A stretch of 64,000 nt of DNA, taken from NCBI GenBank assembly GCA_022578965.1, contig MU400511.1:558001-622000 (forward strand), read 5' to 3'. Both the position numbers and the translations under genes were made by a program. Origin of the DNA: Xylaria sp. FL1777 (lineage: Eukaryota; Ascomycota; Sordariomycetes; Xylariales; Xylariaceae). The notes under the pieces are model-generated. The model was not told the origin of the DNA and ran no database searches. It saw only the letters and a list, made by a program, of their open reading frames with translations. Each line of letters opens with the position of its first letter. Position 1 is the stretch's first letter. Positions 25,956 through 40,924 of this stretch are shown in pieces.

Positions 25956-26447
25956 TATTATATATATTTTAAATTCCCTTAATATATATATATTTTAATA
26001 TATTATTGCTAATATTAATAGTTTATAAGTAGTTTATAAAAAACCTCTTTTTTTAGTTTTTATTAAGATTTAGTTTTACTTATAATATAAGCAACTAAAA
26101 TTAGCTTAGCTTGCTAGTATAAAAGCATAACTACAAACAGTTAAAACGTAACGCTTAAATAAATTATTTATTGCTTTATATAAAACAAATTGCAACAAAT
26201 AGTATTGTTTTATTATATTTTTTAAGATTAAAAATAGCTTATACTTTAAGCTTAGCTAGCTTATAAAACAAGAAATTATTACTATAAAGCTTATTTAAAG
26301 CAAACATTAAGTTATATAGCTAAACTAAACTATTATTTAAACATAAAACAATTAAAATAGTAATAAAACAAAAGCAAACATAGTAGCTATAATATAAGCT
26401 AAAAGTATTTTTAAAGCTTATAATATTAAACCTTATGTTTTATAAGG

Positions 26448-26639
26448 TGTTATAACTAAGCTACTTAAGTACTTTAGCATATATTATAAATTATATATAT
26501 ATATAAAATATTTTTTTTATACTTATTTTATAAGAGTTTCTTTTTTTTTTAAGCTTTAGTTTTGTTAAATACTTATTATAAAACTAAAGATATATTAACT
26601 ATTATATTTAACTTTTAATGCTTTATATCTCCTGTAATA
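26448..26639 (+). repeat. 5' LTR of the Gypsy element
   Basis: It begins TGTTATAACTAAG. Its end reads CCTGTAATA, the point-mutated form of CCTGTGACA. It matches 49596-49788 nearly throughout. An AT-only stretch near 26490-26510 could have served as TATA box. Confidence 0.9.
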
Positions 26640-27373
26640 ATTTTAAAGCTTTTTAAAATAAAGTTACTCATAATATTTTGTTATATTATAAAATAGCTAA
26701 ACATTAATTAACTATATAAGCTAGTGCTATTTTTAATAGCTTTTTTTTGAAATAAATTTTAATAATAAATTAAAAACAAACTTAGTACAAATTATTTTTA
26801 AAACTAAACTTAAGCAAACAATAATTATTTAGTGCTTTAAGTGCTAATATTTAATTATTGCAAATATAAATTATATAGCTTTTAGCTAAAATTGAAAAGC
26901 TAAAGCAGCAAATTACATAGCAAAAAAATAAAAGCAAACAAGTTACTTTAAAATTAAAAACAGCTCGTATTATTTTTATTTTATAATTAAGTAAACAAAA
27001 AAACTAAGAAATAATATTTCTAAAAAAACAAAAAAACTTTTTAAACTTTAAAAAACAATTTTGCAACTTAAGTTAAAAACAAAAACATAAAAATTTTAGT
27101 AATAATAATAACTTTTTATTTTTTAGCTTTAATAAAAAACATAATTAGAAAAAACCCAAATATTAATTACATTAAAATTGCTTATATTATTATTAATATT
27201 ACTTATTTAAAAATGCTAATTTTAGCTAACTATTAAAGTTTAATTATAACTTTTTTAGCATAAAATTTATTTATTAATGCTAGCTAAAGTAAATAAAAGA
27301 ACTTTAAACTATTTTTAAAAAAGCTAATTAAAAATTTTGCTGTAATAAAAACAAGATTTTATATATACTAAAA
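26640..27373 (+). other. Gypsy 5' interior, probably leader and start of gag
   Basis: It lies between the 5' LTR and the 301-bp repeat bounding the insert. No readable gag motif remains. It is assigned by position only. Confidence 0.45.
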
Positions 27374-27674
27374 TGGAGTAATATAATTACGCAAGATTTA
27401 CTATAACACTTTAATTGCAAGGAGATAAGTTATAACTTATGCATTTAAGCAATTAAGCTATATATAAATTAAGGAATTAAATAATTAATTAAAAGGCTAT
27501 TTAATAATATAAATAAAGCAACTATAGCTAGTTTTTATAATATTAAATATAATAATTAAATTTATACTTTAAAATTTAGGGTAATATTTATACTTTTATT
27601 TCTATTATATAATTTAGCTTAAATTTACTTTAATTAGCTAGTTAGCTTATTTAACTATTTTGTTTTATTTTAAT
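27374..27674 (+). repeat. 301-bp direct repeat, left copy
   Basis: It aligns without visible indels to 42027-42327, and almost all differences are transitions. This copy keeps GG (ggagat, aaggaatt, agggtaat) where the right copy has A. The exact ends are uncertain: homology fades within the first 8 bases and stops after ttttaat. If the element starts at 27384, its left flank taata resembles the tagta after the right copy. Confidence 0.85.
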
Positions 27675-28778
27675 TTTCTTTTATTAAAATATAGCTGCTT
27701 TTAGTTTATTTTAATACTTATAATTATAAAGTTCTTTATTTTTATTAGGGTTTTTTAAATAAAGTTAATATTATTTTTTTTTGCTTATTTAGTTTTATAA
27801 GTTTTTTTTTATTTTTTTTGCTACGTTTAAAAGTAACTTAAGCTTTAACGTTTATAAAAGCATTATAGCTTTATTAAAACTAGTTTTAGCTTTTTTATGT
27901 ATTTAGATATATAAGCAAAGGCTTTTAAAAATGCTTAGCGTTTTTTTTATAAAAATGCTTATAAAAAGTTTATACTTTTTTTTTTCTAAATTATTAAGCT
28001 TAGCTAAGTTTTATATTTAGCTTATTATATTTAAAAAAGAAAATATTTATAAAAGTATTTATAGCAAAATAACTTTGTACTGCTAAAACGTTTTTATATT
28101 GCTTATAATAAGATTTTTTTAGTATAACTATTAGTTTTTTTTGCTAAGAACTTTTTTTGCGCTTTAAAATAAAAAGCATTAAAAAAGCAAAACAATTAAC
28201 TTTTAGTTTTTTTTTTAGCGTTTTTTTTTTACTTTATGTATTTTTAGCGCTTAATAATAAAAAAGCTAATTTATTAAATCTAAAAAAAGTTACTTTTAGT
28301 TTTTTTAAGAAATAATAAGGTTTAATGCTTATTAAAAATAATAAACGTAGATCTTTTTGCAATTTAAAGCTAAAGTACTTTTTAAGGTTTGCTTTTAAAA
28401 ATTAAATAAACTATTTATAACTTTTTTAATTATTAATATTTTTTTTTAAATATTAGCTTATTAAGTTATAAAATACGTAATATAAATATAAAGCTTTAAT
28501 AAATTTATATATATAGTTATTATATTAACAAAAATAAAAAAGTATAAAATAGCTTAATATAACTTTTATATTAAAGTGTTTTATTGTTTAATACTTTTAT
28601 AATTTTTAAAAAACTTATTTGTTATTTTTATTAATAGCATATTTAAAGTTTAAAATATATGCTATTTTTAAAACAGTATTAATAAAAATAGTAATTTAAT
28701 AATTGTTTAAGCAATATTTTATTATAAAATATTTTATTTAAAAAATTATAGCAATTATTATAGCTTATTTTACGTTTT

Positions 28779-28811
28779 ACTAGTTTATAAAAAGATCTTT
28801 TATAAACTAGT
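28779..28811. repeat. Perfect 14-bp hairpin
   Basis: Arms actagtttataaaa (28779-28792) and its exact reverse complement (28798-28811) flank the loop agatc. No other copy was noticed. Confidence 0.85.
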
Positions 28812-29999
28812 TATATTTAAGTTTAATATTTCTTTTTAAAGCTTTAGCTTTTTTATTTATATATAGCTAAAATAATACATTTAGTAAAGCTTTTATTTTG
28901 CGTTTATTTAGCTATTTGTTAGCGTTTAGCTTTATAAAGATATTTATAATATAAATAGCTTTAATTTTTTATTTTATAATATTTATTTTATAAAAATTTT
29001 TATAGCAGCTATAAATAGTAAGCTTTTTTTAGTAATTTAAATATTTTTATTTATATTAATAAGTTTTTTTAGTAGCTATTTGTTGTTTTAAAAAGAAAGT
29101 TTTTAATTACTGCTTTTTATTATTTTTATGTATTATTTTTAAAACTTTACTTAATAAAAAACAATAAGCTAACTTTTATTTATTATAAAGCTTTAGTTTA
29201 TTAAAATGTTTTATATTATTATTTTTTTAATAATTGTTTAAAACCTTTTTTAATAGCAGTTTTTTTAAGAATTTTATAAATAATAATTATTAAATATTTA
29301 GTTTTTATATTGCAGGTTTTTATTTTTTATATAGTTTTAGCTTTATTGCTAAAACTATTAGATTTTTTATAAACGTAACGTTAAACTTATTAAAGCAAAA
29401 ATTGTTATTTTTATAATATTTTTTAATTTTTAATAAATATTATATTAATATTATAAAACTTTTTATAGTTATAAATTTTAATATTTAGTTTATAGCTTAT
29501 AAAAATGCTTTTAAATATTTAGTTTTTAGTTTAAGCATATAAAATAGCGTTTTATTTGCGTTTATTAAGCAGTTTTATATAGCAAAGTATACTATAAAAA
29601 CTCTTTTTTAAAAATTAAGCGCTTTTTTATTAAGCAATAAATTAAAAATATAAAAAACTTATATTAAAATTACATATAATATAAACTATTAATATTTTAA
29701 CGCTTTTTTATTATAATACTTTTTATATATTAAGTATATTGCTTTTTTTTATATTTATTAAACTAAGTTTAAAAATAAGTTTTAGTAAGTTTTTTTATTT
29801 TTAAAGAATATATAGCTAAAATGCTTTTTTAGTACTACTTTTTTTCTTTTTTTTAGGTTTTTAAAAAATAAACTTTTTATAAAGGTTATTTTTCTTTATA
29901 TAAAATAAAACTTTAAAACAAACTTTAAAAAAACATTAACTAAAAAAAGCAATATGTTTTTTAGTTAAATATTTTTTATATTTAGTTTTTTAATTTATA

Positions 30000-30260
30000 A
30001 AAAAAGCTAGTAAGCTAAATATTTTTTGTACTTTAAATTTTTAATAATTATTAGCTTTTTTTTAAAGCTATTTTTAAAGAGCTATTAGTTTTTAAAGAAA
30101 AGCTTTTTATAATTAGCAGTTAAGTTTATATATATATGCTTATTTTTTCTTTTTTTTGCTTTTTTTTTAAAGTTTGCTATTTTTTATGCTAGTTGTTTGT
30201 ATGCTTTAGTATTAAGTATTAGCTTTTTAGAACTTTTAAAAAAAAATGCCTTTATTTTTA
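30000..30260 (-). pseudogene. Unidentified Lys-rich coding relic in the 15-kb insert
   Basis: A minus-strand frame here reads about 85 codons, with TAA as the only interruption in most of it, and includes NFKKKAKKRKNKHIYINL. The composition is strongly Lys/Asn/Phe-rich and would suit a coiled or nucleic-acid-binding protein, but no motif supports a family. Confidence 0.3.
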
Positions 30261-33200
30261 GTTAATTTGTAGTATTAATAACTTTTTTAAAAATAAAAAA
30301 TATAATAATTAAAAGTATATATATATAATAAAAATAATTTTTAATAATATTTAAGCATATATATGTTTTTGCTATGTTTTATAATTTAATAAAAAATGCA
30401 AGCAAGTTAAAAATTTTAATATAAGTTAAAAATATAAAAACAAATAGTATAAAAAATATAAAATGCAAATATTAATATTAATACTACTTGTTATATATAA
30501 TTTAATATTTTTAATTGCTAATTTAAGTTATTACTTTTTAATAATTATAAAATTTTTTAAATATAAATATTAAAAGCATTTATGCTAAATATAAAAAGTT
30601 AAAACTTATTAAATAAATAAAATAGCAAAGTTAAATATAAATAAAAGATTTAATAAAGCAAATATAATAAAAAAAAAGCTAAAATATATATTTTTAAACT
30701 AGCATACTTTTTTTTTATAAACTTATTATATTATTTTTAATTTATTAATTAATTATTTTATTGCTAAAATAAATTATTAATTGCTAAATGTTTTTATAAT
30801 AATTATTTTTTATATATTTATATTAGTATTAATTAAAAAATAAACAAGTAAAATAGTTTTAATTAGTTAAATAATTATTTTTTAGCTTTTTTTTAATATA
30901 TTTATAACTTATTTTTTTTAAATATTTATTACTACTAATAACAAAATAAGTAATTTAAGTTTTAGTAAATATAAAAGAAAAGCTTGTTTGTTTTTTTAAT
31001 TTATTTTTTTTTAAGTAGTTTTAAAGCTTAGATTTTTTTTGCAATTTTTTTTTTTAGTGCTTAAGTTTTTAGACTATTTAGTTTATGCTTTTATTATAAA
31101 GTTTTTATTTTTAAGTAATATAATTAATGTTTGCTTAATTAAACATTTAAAAAATAATTCTTTTGTTATTAATAAAGTTTTTAATAATTAAAAAGCATTA
31201 TAATAGTTAATTAATATTTAAAAAATTAATACTGCTTAGCTAATAAATAATTATACTTATAATATTTAAAAAGTTAAGTTTATTAATAAATAGCAAAATA
31301 TATATGCTTTTTTTTTTTTTAAATTTTGTTTTTTTTATTTAGCTAACTTTTTTTGTTTTATATAACTAAGCATTAAGCTATTTATAAATTAAAATCTTTA
31401 GTAATAATGCTAGTAATAAATATATTTAATAAAAAATTAGTTATAATTTTTTTTATATATATTATATAAATTAATATATTTAAGCTAGCTTTAGCTAAAT
31501 AAAAAAGCAAAAGCATTTAAAATTTTGCTTATTATATATAAAAGCAACTAAAAGTAGTTTTTAAAACAAATATATATATTAAATCTTTTATAATTTTTGC
31601 TAATTTATAGCTATGTTTATATAACTATTTAAAATATAAAATGCTATATTTTATAAGTATTATAAATAGTTGCTAATAATAGCTAAAAATAAAAAGTATA
31701 TAAAGCTTTATTTTTTTTTTTTTTGCTGCATTATTTTAAAATAAAGGTTTAATATGTATACTAACTGCACGTTTATTATTTAATTATAAAACTGTTTATT
31801 TTATAAGTTTAAAAGCAATATAGCTAAATATTTTAAGGCTAATATAATAACTGTAGCAATTAAAAAAGATTTTACGTTTAAAAACTTTAAAAAATAAATA
31901 GTTTTAATTAAAAATACCTTTATTTGCTTAACTAAAAAAAGAACTAAATTAAAACGTAAATTAAAGCATTTCTTTTAAGCTAATTTTATTGCTTAACTTA
32001 TTAAATATAATATTAATAAGTAATAATTTAGTATTGCTTAAAAAATTAATATAATGCTTAAATATTTAAAAAAATAACTAAAAAAATAAATTAAATAAGT
32101 TATATAAAATAAAATAAAATAAAAGAATTAAACGATTTGCTTATATAGTAATGCTTTTTTTAATATAATTTGCGATTATCTTTTTATATTGTATAGCTTG
32201 CAAACTTTTTTTTAAGCGTAATAAATAAGAAAAAAATAATTATTATATAAAAAGTTAAGTTATAATATTTATAAATGCAAATATATAAAACTTTTATAAT
32301 AAAAAACTTAGAAATATATAAAATAAGAATTATTAATACTAAATTATTAAATTTTTTTTTGTTTTTTTTTTAGTTTTTATTTCTTTAGCTTTATATAATT
32401 AAATAATTTTGCTTAATTTTTTATAGCAAGATTTTATTTTTATTAAGCCTGCTTTAAACTTTGCTTAAGCGTTTGTTATTTTATTAAATGTTTATTATTG
32501 CTTAATAGTAGCTTTAAATTATTACTAGTAATTTAAACATATAAAGTATAAACTAGTAACTTTTTAAAGTGTAGTAATAATATTTTTTGCTTTTTAGTAG
32601 TTTTAAAGTTTTTATTAAGTATTAAATAGTTTAAACTAAAAGCAAAAAAAGCTGTTTAGTTTTAAATAAAAATAATAAAGCAATTAAAGGTAAAAAAACT
32701 TATATATAAGTATTAATATAATAAAATAAACTTAAGTAATTAAAACTAATAAATAGTTTTTATTTTTGTTTTTTTTATTTTTATGTATTTCTAAAAAAAA
32801 GCAATAATAATTTATATTAAAATTAAGCTATTAAACTATTTAAAAAACGTTAAAATAAAATAAAAACTTATATTTTTAGCGTAATAATAAAAGAAGTACT
32901 AATAAATTAGCTACTATAAAACTAATAAATATAAAATTAATAAAAAAAAAGCTATAAAAAACACGCTTAGTTTTAAGCAAGAAAAAATAGTTTTATATAT
33001 TATAACTTAATTATATAAATTTATATAATTAGTAAAAATAAAAAACAAAACAATTAATAAAAAAACAAAAAGTAAAAAAGAAAAAAATTTATTGTTTTAG
33101 CTTTTATTAGTTATTATTTTTTAAAGCGCTTTATAATATAGTAGCTAAAAAAATAAAGTAAGCTATTATATTTTTTAGTACTTAAGATATTTAAAGCGTT

Positions 33201-34489
33201 AAAAGTTATGCTATAGCTTTTATAAACTTAAAAAGCTTTTATAACTTATTATATTTTTTTTGCTTTTTATAGCTTAATTATTATAGCTTTAATTATTAAA
33301 AGCTTTATTGTTTTAGTTTAATTTTTAATAAATAGCTATAATACTAATAGTTTATATATTAAAGTTAAGATTTTTTAGTTTTTAGTACTTTTAGTTATTT
33401 TATATAAATTGCTTTAATTTTTTAAAAAAAAATAACCTTTTTAATTTTTTGCTAGTTAGTTTTGCTAATTAGTATTACTTATAATTAATATTTTTTTTAA
33501 TTTTATAAAAGCTAATTTATTTATATAGCAGCTTTTTATTGTTAAACTTATTTATTAAAAGCATAATATTATAAAAAAAAACAAAAGAGCTTTTTTTAAG
33601 TAATTGCTTAATTTTATAAGTGTTTTTTTAAGATTTAGCTTTTATAGCTAATTTTTTTTTTTTAATTATAATTGTTTTAATCTTTATAATATTTTAGTTA
33701 TAACGTTTTAGCTGCTTAATTTTAGCTTTAATAAAATTTTTATAAAAAGCAATATTTTATTACTTAATTACTTTTTATGTTAATATTACATTTTTTACTA
33801 GCAAAATTAGCATTTTTTTATATATTAGCTTATATAAGCTATAGCTATAATAATATATAAAAATATAATTTGCTTATATTATTAAGTTTAAATATTTTAG
33901 CTAATTTTTTTTAGTTTTATTTATTATTTATATAAAGCTTTTTTTTATTAGCTTATAGCTTTTTTTAATAAAGCTTTAAGCTTAAAAATAATAAGCTAAG
34001 CTATAGTTTATTTTATAGTTTAAAGTATTTATTACGTTTTTTATTTTTTTTTTAAATTTAAAGCTATTATTATACTTAATTTTTATAAGGACTTTATGTT
34101 AATATACAATTTTTTTTTTAATAAATTTAAGTATTCTTAAAAAATTTATATGTTTTAAAAGTTTAGCTTTTAAATAAGTTATTATTTTATATTTTGCTTT
34201 TATAATAGCTTTAAATTTATTGCTTAATAGCATAGTTTATATATTTATAACTTAAAAAACTAAAAGATTTAAAAAGTAATTAAAATAATATTTTTTAGTT
34301 TTTTTGCTATTAGTAGATTTTTAGCAATTAAAATAACTAGCAATTATAATATAAATATTTTAATAAAAGCCTTTTTAGTAATATTTTTAAGTTATTTGTT
34401 AAGTTATAAATATTTAACTTTTATATATTATTTTTTTATAGTTTTTTTTAATAAAAGCTTTTTAGGTTTTTTTGTTATTAATAACCTTT

Positions 34490-34645
34490 TTTAGCATTTT
34501 TTTAAACTTTGTTTTCTTTTAAAAAGTAGACTTATTAATGAAAAATTTAAAGGTTTTTTTTCTAAAGTGTTTTTGCTTTTTTTTTGTTGTAAGTTTTTTT
34601 AAAATTTGCTTAAAAACAAAATATTTAGCAATTTGCTTGCTTTTT
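34490..34645 (-). pseudogene. Unidentified coding relic in the 15-kb insert
   Basis: The minus strand gives about 50 codons with a single stop near the end, including KQIAKYFVFKQILKKLTTKK. It is basic, has no low-complexity periodicity, and its family is not recognised. Confidence 0.3.
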
Positions 34646-36559
34646 TTGCTTTAATTTTTTTTTAAGCATAATAAAAGTTTTATTTTTTAGTATATTAAGT
34701 TTTTAACTAGTTAATCGTTTAATTTTTTATACGTAATAATAATAGCTATTATATATAGTTAAAAATTAATAAAATCTTTTATATTTTTTTTTTAATAATT
34801 ATTTAATTTATTTAATAGCTTAAAAAGTTTTTTAAAAAGCTTATTAATAGCTATATGTTTTTTTTTTAGCATATAATAAAATATAAAATTAAAAGTTTTT
34901 ATATATGTTATTTATGTTATTAATTAAGCATTTAATAATGCTAAAAATTTATTGTTTAGTTAAGCTATAAAAACTTTTGTATTAATTTTTAGATAAAATG
35001 TAATTTTATAAAAATAGTTATATAACTTTTAAAAAGTTTTAATAATAGTAAGCTTTTTTAGTTTTATAGCATTATATTTTTTTTTAAGGTTTTTTTATGT
35101 TTTAAACTTATATTTTGCTAGTTTAATAGTTTTATTAACTTTTTAGTATAAAATAATGCTTTAGCTAGTTTTAAAAACATTAATTTTTAGCTAAATAAGT
35201 TTTTTTATATAATTAAAAGTAATAAAAATAAAAGCTATTATAATAGCTTTTTAAAGCTTTTTTATAGCTTTTTTTTATAGTTTTTTAAAGCAAAATAGTT
35301 TATTTTTTTATAATAAAACCGTTAATAGTTTTGCAATTATAGCATACTTTTATATTTATATTTAGTAGTATACTATTATTTCTAAAAAAAACTATACTTT
35401 TATAATATTTTTGCAAATTTTTTATTTAAAAAGTTTTATTATTTTTGCTTTTATTAAGCTTTTATTATTAGTGCTATATATATAGCTAACTATTTTAGTT
35501 GTTTGTTTTGTTTATTTGCTTTTAAAAGTATTAGCTATAATTTTAGCTAGCTTAAAATTAAGTAATATAACATTAAAATTTTTAAAATGTTTTAATATAA
35601 ACTATTTAATACTTAAAGCAACTTTATAATTATTATACTTAGTAATAAGTTTTTTAACTATTATATTATTAAAAAAAAGTTTATATTTTATTAATAATAT
35701 ATTATATAAAACTTTTAATAATATTTTTAAAAATTAAGCTATTAAATTTATTGCTTTTTGCAAAAAAGTAATTATTTAAAAAAAGCTTATTAGTATAAAA
35801 AAAGCAATTATTGCTTAGCTAAAAATAAAAAGTAGTATTTAATTATATTTTAAAAATAAATTAACTATAAAAATTATTTTATATATTGCAAACTTTTTAA
35901 AGAATTTATTATAGCTTTAAAAAAAATTAGTATTATATATAATAATTATATTTATTTTTATAGCTAAATTAATTAATTAAACTTTTTTATTTTTTTTTAT
36001 ACTAAAAATTAAACATTATAATATAAACTATAAGCTTTTTTAAAAATGCTATATTTAAGTTAAATCTTTAAAACTTTTATAGTAATGTTTTTTAAAAGCT
36101 TAAAAATTAAAATGCTGCAAATTTGCTATATTTTATAAAAAATTGTTTTAATTTTATAAAAAGAAGAAATTTTATTATATATTTTTTTTATTTTAAAAAA
36201 GTTCTAAAAAAGTGCTATTTTTTTGCAATATTATATTTTAGTTAATAATGCTGCTTTTTACTAAATAAAGTTAGTTATATAAAGCTTTTTTAAAAAAACA
36301 GCTAGTTATTTAGTAGTTAATTAAGTGCTTTTAAAAATAATGCTAAAATATAAATATATGTTTTAATAAATGCTATTTTATTAAAATAGCATAAGATTTT
36401 TTAAGTAATAGTTTGCTTTTTTTAAAGCTTGCTTTTTTTACTTATAAAATCTAAATAAAACAATACTATTAAATAATATATTATTTTTAAAATAAATGTT
36501 TTTATTTTTTGTTTTATATATTATATTTAAAATTATTGTTTTATTTTTTATTAATTTAT

Positions 36560-36800
36560 TAGTTTTTAAGGCTTAAAAAATTAATAGTGCTTAAATTAAA
36601 GTTATAATTAAGTTATACTTGCTTTTTAATTTATATATAAAATTTCTAGTTTTTACGATTATTAATTTTTTAGCGTTTTTTTGCTTTAGTGCTTTTTTTA
36701 TTATAATTAAAAGTATTTTAAATAGTTAATTATTATTAAAAATAATGCGAACTTTTTTATTATTTTATATTTTTAAATTTTTAAAAAGTTTAATATTTTA
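36560..36800 (-). pseudogene. Unidentified coding relic in the 15-kb insert
   Basis: The minus-strand frame contains ALKQKNAKKLIIVKTRNFIY and continues about 70 codons with three TAA stops. The mix of residues looks like a true protein. I cannot name the family. Confidence 0.3.
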
Positions 36801-37314
36801 AATAAAAAAAATTAAAAAAGCTGCTAACGTTATATTATTATATAAGTTTTAATTTTTTTAACAGTTTGCATTTATATACTTTTTTAAACTATATTTTTTT
36901 AATTTTTTTTTTGCTTTTTTTTGCTAATTATTAGATTTTTTATTTAAAGTTTAATATTTTTGTGCTTTATATAGCTTATTTATTAAGCTAATAGTTTAGC
37001 AAATATATATTAGTTTTTTAGTTATTAACGTTTTTAAGCTTTTAAACTTAGTTTTTTAATATAGTTTATTACTAATATAATAATTTAGCTAGTTTTAAGT
37101 ATTATATTAGCTATTATATAAAAGCTTTAAAAATATAAACTTATTTATAACTTTATAATAAAGTTTATTTTTAGTAATAAAAAGTAAATAATTTGTTTTT
37201 TATTAACTATATATAGCAAAAAAAACAGCAATTTTTTACTTATTTAAATAATAGTTTTTAAGCATTTTATATATTTAATAAAATTACTAGTTTAATTAAA
37301 TCTTTTTTAAGTTA

Positions 37315-37755
37315 TATTTATATTTTTAGTAATAAAGCTATTTTCATTAATAAATAAATTTATAATAATATTAAACTACGCTTTAAAGTTAATAATTTTA
37401 ATAATATTTTTTTTATAGATTTTGTTTTTAATCTTTATAGTAAGCTTTAAGCAAAGCTATATATATTCTTTTAGCTTTATAATACTTAAAAATATAGCTA
37501 AAATATTTTGCGTTTTTAGCAGTAAAGCTAATATAAAGCATAAATTTAAAAAGCTTAAGTGTTTTTAATTAAAATAATTTATTAAGCTTAAATCTTTTTT
37601 ATTATAAAATTTATATTTTAATATTTTTTTAAATAGGTTTAAGCTATTATTACTAGTATAATTATTATATTTTTTATAAATTTTTATTTTAAAAAGATTA
37701 AAAGTTTAATTAATACTTCTTAAAACTATTAATGCTAGTTATATTAGCTTTTTAA
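37315..37755 (-). pseudogene. Longest unidentified coding relic in the 15-kb insert
   Basis: One minus-strand frame runs about 145 codons with about five stops, all TAA or TAG. It includes LCFILALLLKTQNILAIFLS and, further on, FINENSFITKN. The length with so few stops, in DNA where TAA is expected every few dozen bases, argues for former coding sequence. No domain was recognised. Confidence 0.4.
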
Positions 37756-38829
37756 GCTTATTTTCTTTTTTTAGTATTATTAGTGCAAAATTAGCATTAA
37801 ATTAAAGTTTAATTAAAAATATTACTTTTTTTAAAAGCAGCATAAATATAACAATTAATAACTTTTGCTTTTTTAGGTTATTTTTAAATAATAAATATAT
37901 AATATTATATTAGTTTAAAATCTTAAAAAGTATTTTATTAAACTTTAGCTTGTTTTTTAACGTTTAAAAATCTAAGGCAATATAAATAAAAAATAACATT
38001 ACTTAATTATTTTATTAGTTTTAATTATAAAGAATTTTTATTATTTTATAGCGTTGCTTTTTTAAAAAAACAGCTATAAAGCTAAATTAAAGCATATAAA
38101 TATATATAATAAAATTATTATATTTTATTTTTTTATTTATTTGCACTATTAAATAGTTTAATAAAAAGCTAGTTTTATAAGTACTATTAAATAATCTATG
38201 TTTGTTAAATTAACTAGCTAGTTATAATATTAGCTAAAAACTTTTTTGTGTTTTTTTAATTACTAGCTATTAAAACTTTATGTTATTTTTTAAAAAGTTT
38301 ATGCTTTTATAAAAAAAAGCATTTTTTATGTTTATTTAAATTAAGATTTTTTGTAATAAAATTTTTAGTTAAGCTTTATATTTTAACTTATTGCTTTTTC
38401 TTTTAAAATAAGCTATAATATATTTAGTTCAATTTTTTAATTTAAGCTTTTATTAAAGTTATTTAAAAGTAATAATATTATTTTTAGCATTAGCTTAAGA
38501 ACTTTTGTTGCTTTAAAATATAATTTAGCTTTTATTTAAGTAATTATTTAAATAAAAATACTAAAGTACTTTAGAACTTTTAGTATAAAGTTTTTAAAAG
38601 TAATATTTGTTTTTTTGTTTAAAAAGTTTTTAGACTTTTTAGCTTACATTTTTTCGAATTTTAAGCTTTTTTTTATAAGCTTTGCTTTTTAAATCTTTTA
38701 AAGTTTTTAACAATTAAAATTCTTTAGTTTTAATAAAATATTTTATTTAGAAAAATTATTGTTTATTTGCGTATTTTTAGTATTAAGTTAAATAAAAAAT
38801 TTATTATTATTTAAATAAATCTTTTTAAT

Positions 38830-39450
38830 TGTTTAACTTATAAAAGGCTTTTTTTTTTGCTTTTTAAGTTTTTTTTTATTTTTTGTTTAATAAAAAGCAG
38901 CTTTTTTAGTTAAAGGCTTATAATAATTAGCTTAAAACATATTTATACTAATTTTTTTGCTTAATATATAGCTTTATAAAACTTTAATGCTATTTTTGTT
39001 ATAAAAAATGCTTTATATAAAGTTTTAATTAGTTATAATAAAGCTATTATTTAGCTTGCTATTTATTAAATTGTTTTTTTTAACGTTATAAGCTTTTGCT
39101 AGTTTTATTTTATAAAGTATACTAGTTTAATTATTAAATTTTTTATTTAAAAATTAATCTAGCTGCTTATTATTTAGCTAGTAAAGTTTTTTTTTTTTTT
39201 AACTTTTTTGTTTGCTTTTTATTTTAACATTTAAATCTTTATTATTTAAAACAAGGTTTTTTTTCTGTAGTTAATAATAAGCTTTTTGCTTAAGCAGCTT
39301 ATTATTGCTTAAAATAAAGTTATATATTTATTTTATTATAGTATTTAAAATTTCCTTTTTATTTTTGCTAATTTTTATAACTTTAGAAAAAACCTTTATA
39401 TATTTAAAGCTTGCAAAAAATTTTAGTTTTTTTAAGCACTATTTAAAGTT
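38830..39450 (-). pseudogene. Gln/Lys-rich coding relic in the 15-kb insert
   Basis: Successive minus-strand frames read as polar, Lys-rich protein where nearly all stops are TAA, as expected from former CAA (Gln). Recognisable pieces include QAKSLLLTTEKKPCFK-like and KLYIKHFL-like segments. No family was identified. Confidence 0.3.
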
Positions 39451-40924
39451 TTAGTATATAATGTTTTTCTTTTTTAATTTATAAATAAAGCTACATTTAT
39501 AAATGTAATAATTGTTTATGCTATATTTTTAACAAATAGTTTTTTTTGCTAAATAAAAGTTATTTAACTTTATTTATTGTAAAAAATTAAACAATTATTT
39601 GCTTTATTTTTGTTTTTTAAAGTTATATTTACTTTTTTATAAATATTTAAAAGTTATAGCATTAATGCTAAACATTTGCTTTTTTAATAAATTTATGTTA
39701 ATTTTATAATATTGTAATGCTTATAGTTTTTAATTAATTAGTTAAATATACTAATTTTATAGTTTTTTTAGCATTTTTTTTAGTTTTTTTTTTATAATTG
39801 CTACGTTTTTTTATTTTAACTTTAGCTATTATATTTATTTAGTAATATTATTTATGTTTTAATTATAAATAAAATATTAAGTTAATTTTACTTATTGCTT
39901 TTTAATAATAACTATTTTAATAACTAATATAATTATATTAATAGCTAGCTTAGTAGCATTAATAGCAGTATATAAAAGCTTATTAAAATTATAATTATAT
40001 AAATAATTAACTTTTTTTTATGTTTTATATGCTTTTTTTGTTTTTTTAAAATAAAAATCTAGCTTAAACTTTTTATTAATTTAGTTGTTTAATGTTTTAT
40101 AAAAGTTTTTATAAAATACTTTGTTTAAATTATTATATAACTTTTTAAAAAACTTTATTATTTTATTAATAGTATTTTAATTTAGCTTTTTAAGCAAACT
40201 TTAAATAAATTAAAAATTAAAGTAGTAATTTCTTTATGCTTTAATATTTTTAGTATATACTTAATGCTAAAAAAAATAAGTTTTAAAATTAGTAAAATAT
40301 ATAGCTTTTAAGTAAACTTTAAAATCTTGTAATATAGCAATAGTAAACTTATTTTATTTGAAGTTTTAAAGCTTAAACTTTTGTTTAAGCAGCTTATAAA
40401 CTTTTGTTTAAAATAAGCAATCTTTTAGTATTATTTTTACTATTTTTTTTGTTTAAAAAATATTGTAATAAATAAAAACTTGTTTAATTTTATTAATATT
40501 TTTAAAGCGCTTTATATAAAAAAAAGCATTTAAATTATTTAGCTATTTATTTATTTTTAACTTATTAAACAGTAAATATTAATTTAATTTTAAGTTAAAA
40601 AATATAAATAATAGCTTAATTTTAGCATTATACTTATTATTAAAATAGCTTAAGCTAAATAAAGTTGCTTTAATATTTTTTAAAAATAATAAGCTAGTTA
40701 TTTTTATTTTTTTTGTTTATAAGTAGTTTTAATATTTTTTATATATTAAAATAAAAAGATTTAATAATTTATTATAGCTAAATTATTTAACTAAGCTATA
40801 ATTTTTAAACTTTTAAATTATATAATAAATTAAAGTAAAGTTTATATAAAAATAATAAAAAAAGTAAGCTGCAAAAAATAATAAAAATAAACTAAGTAAA
40901 AATATAAGTTTAAAAAAAAAAAAA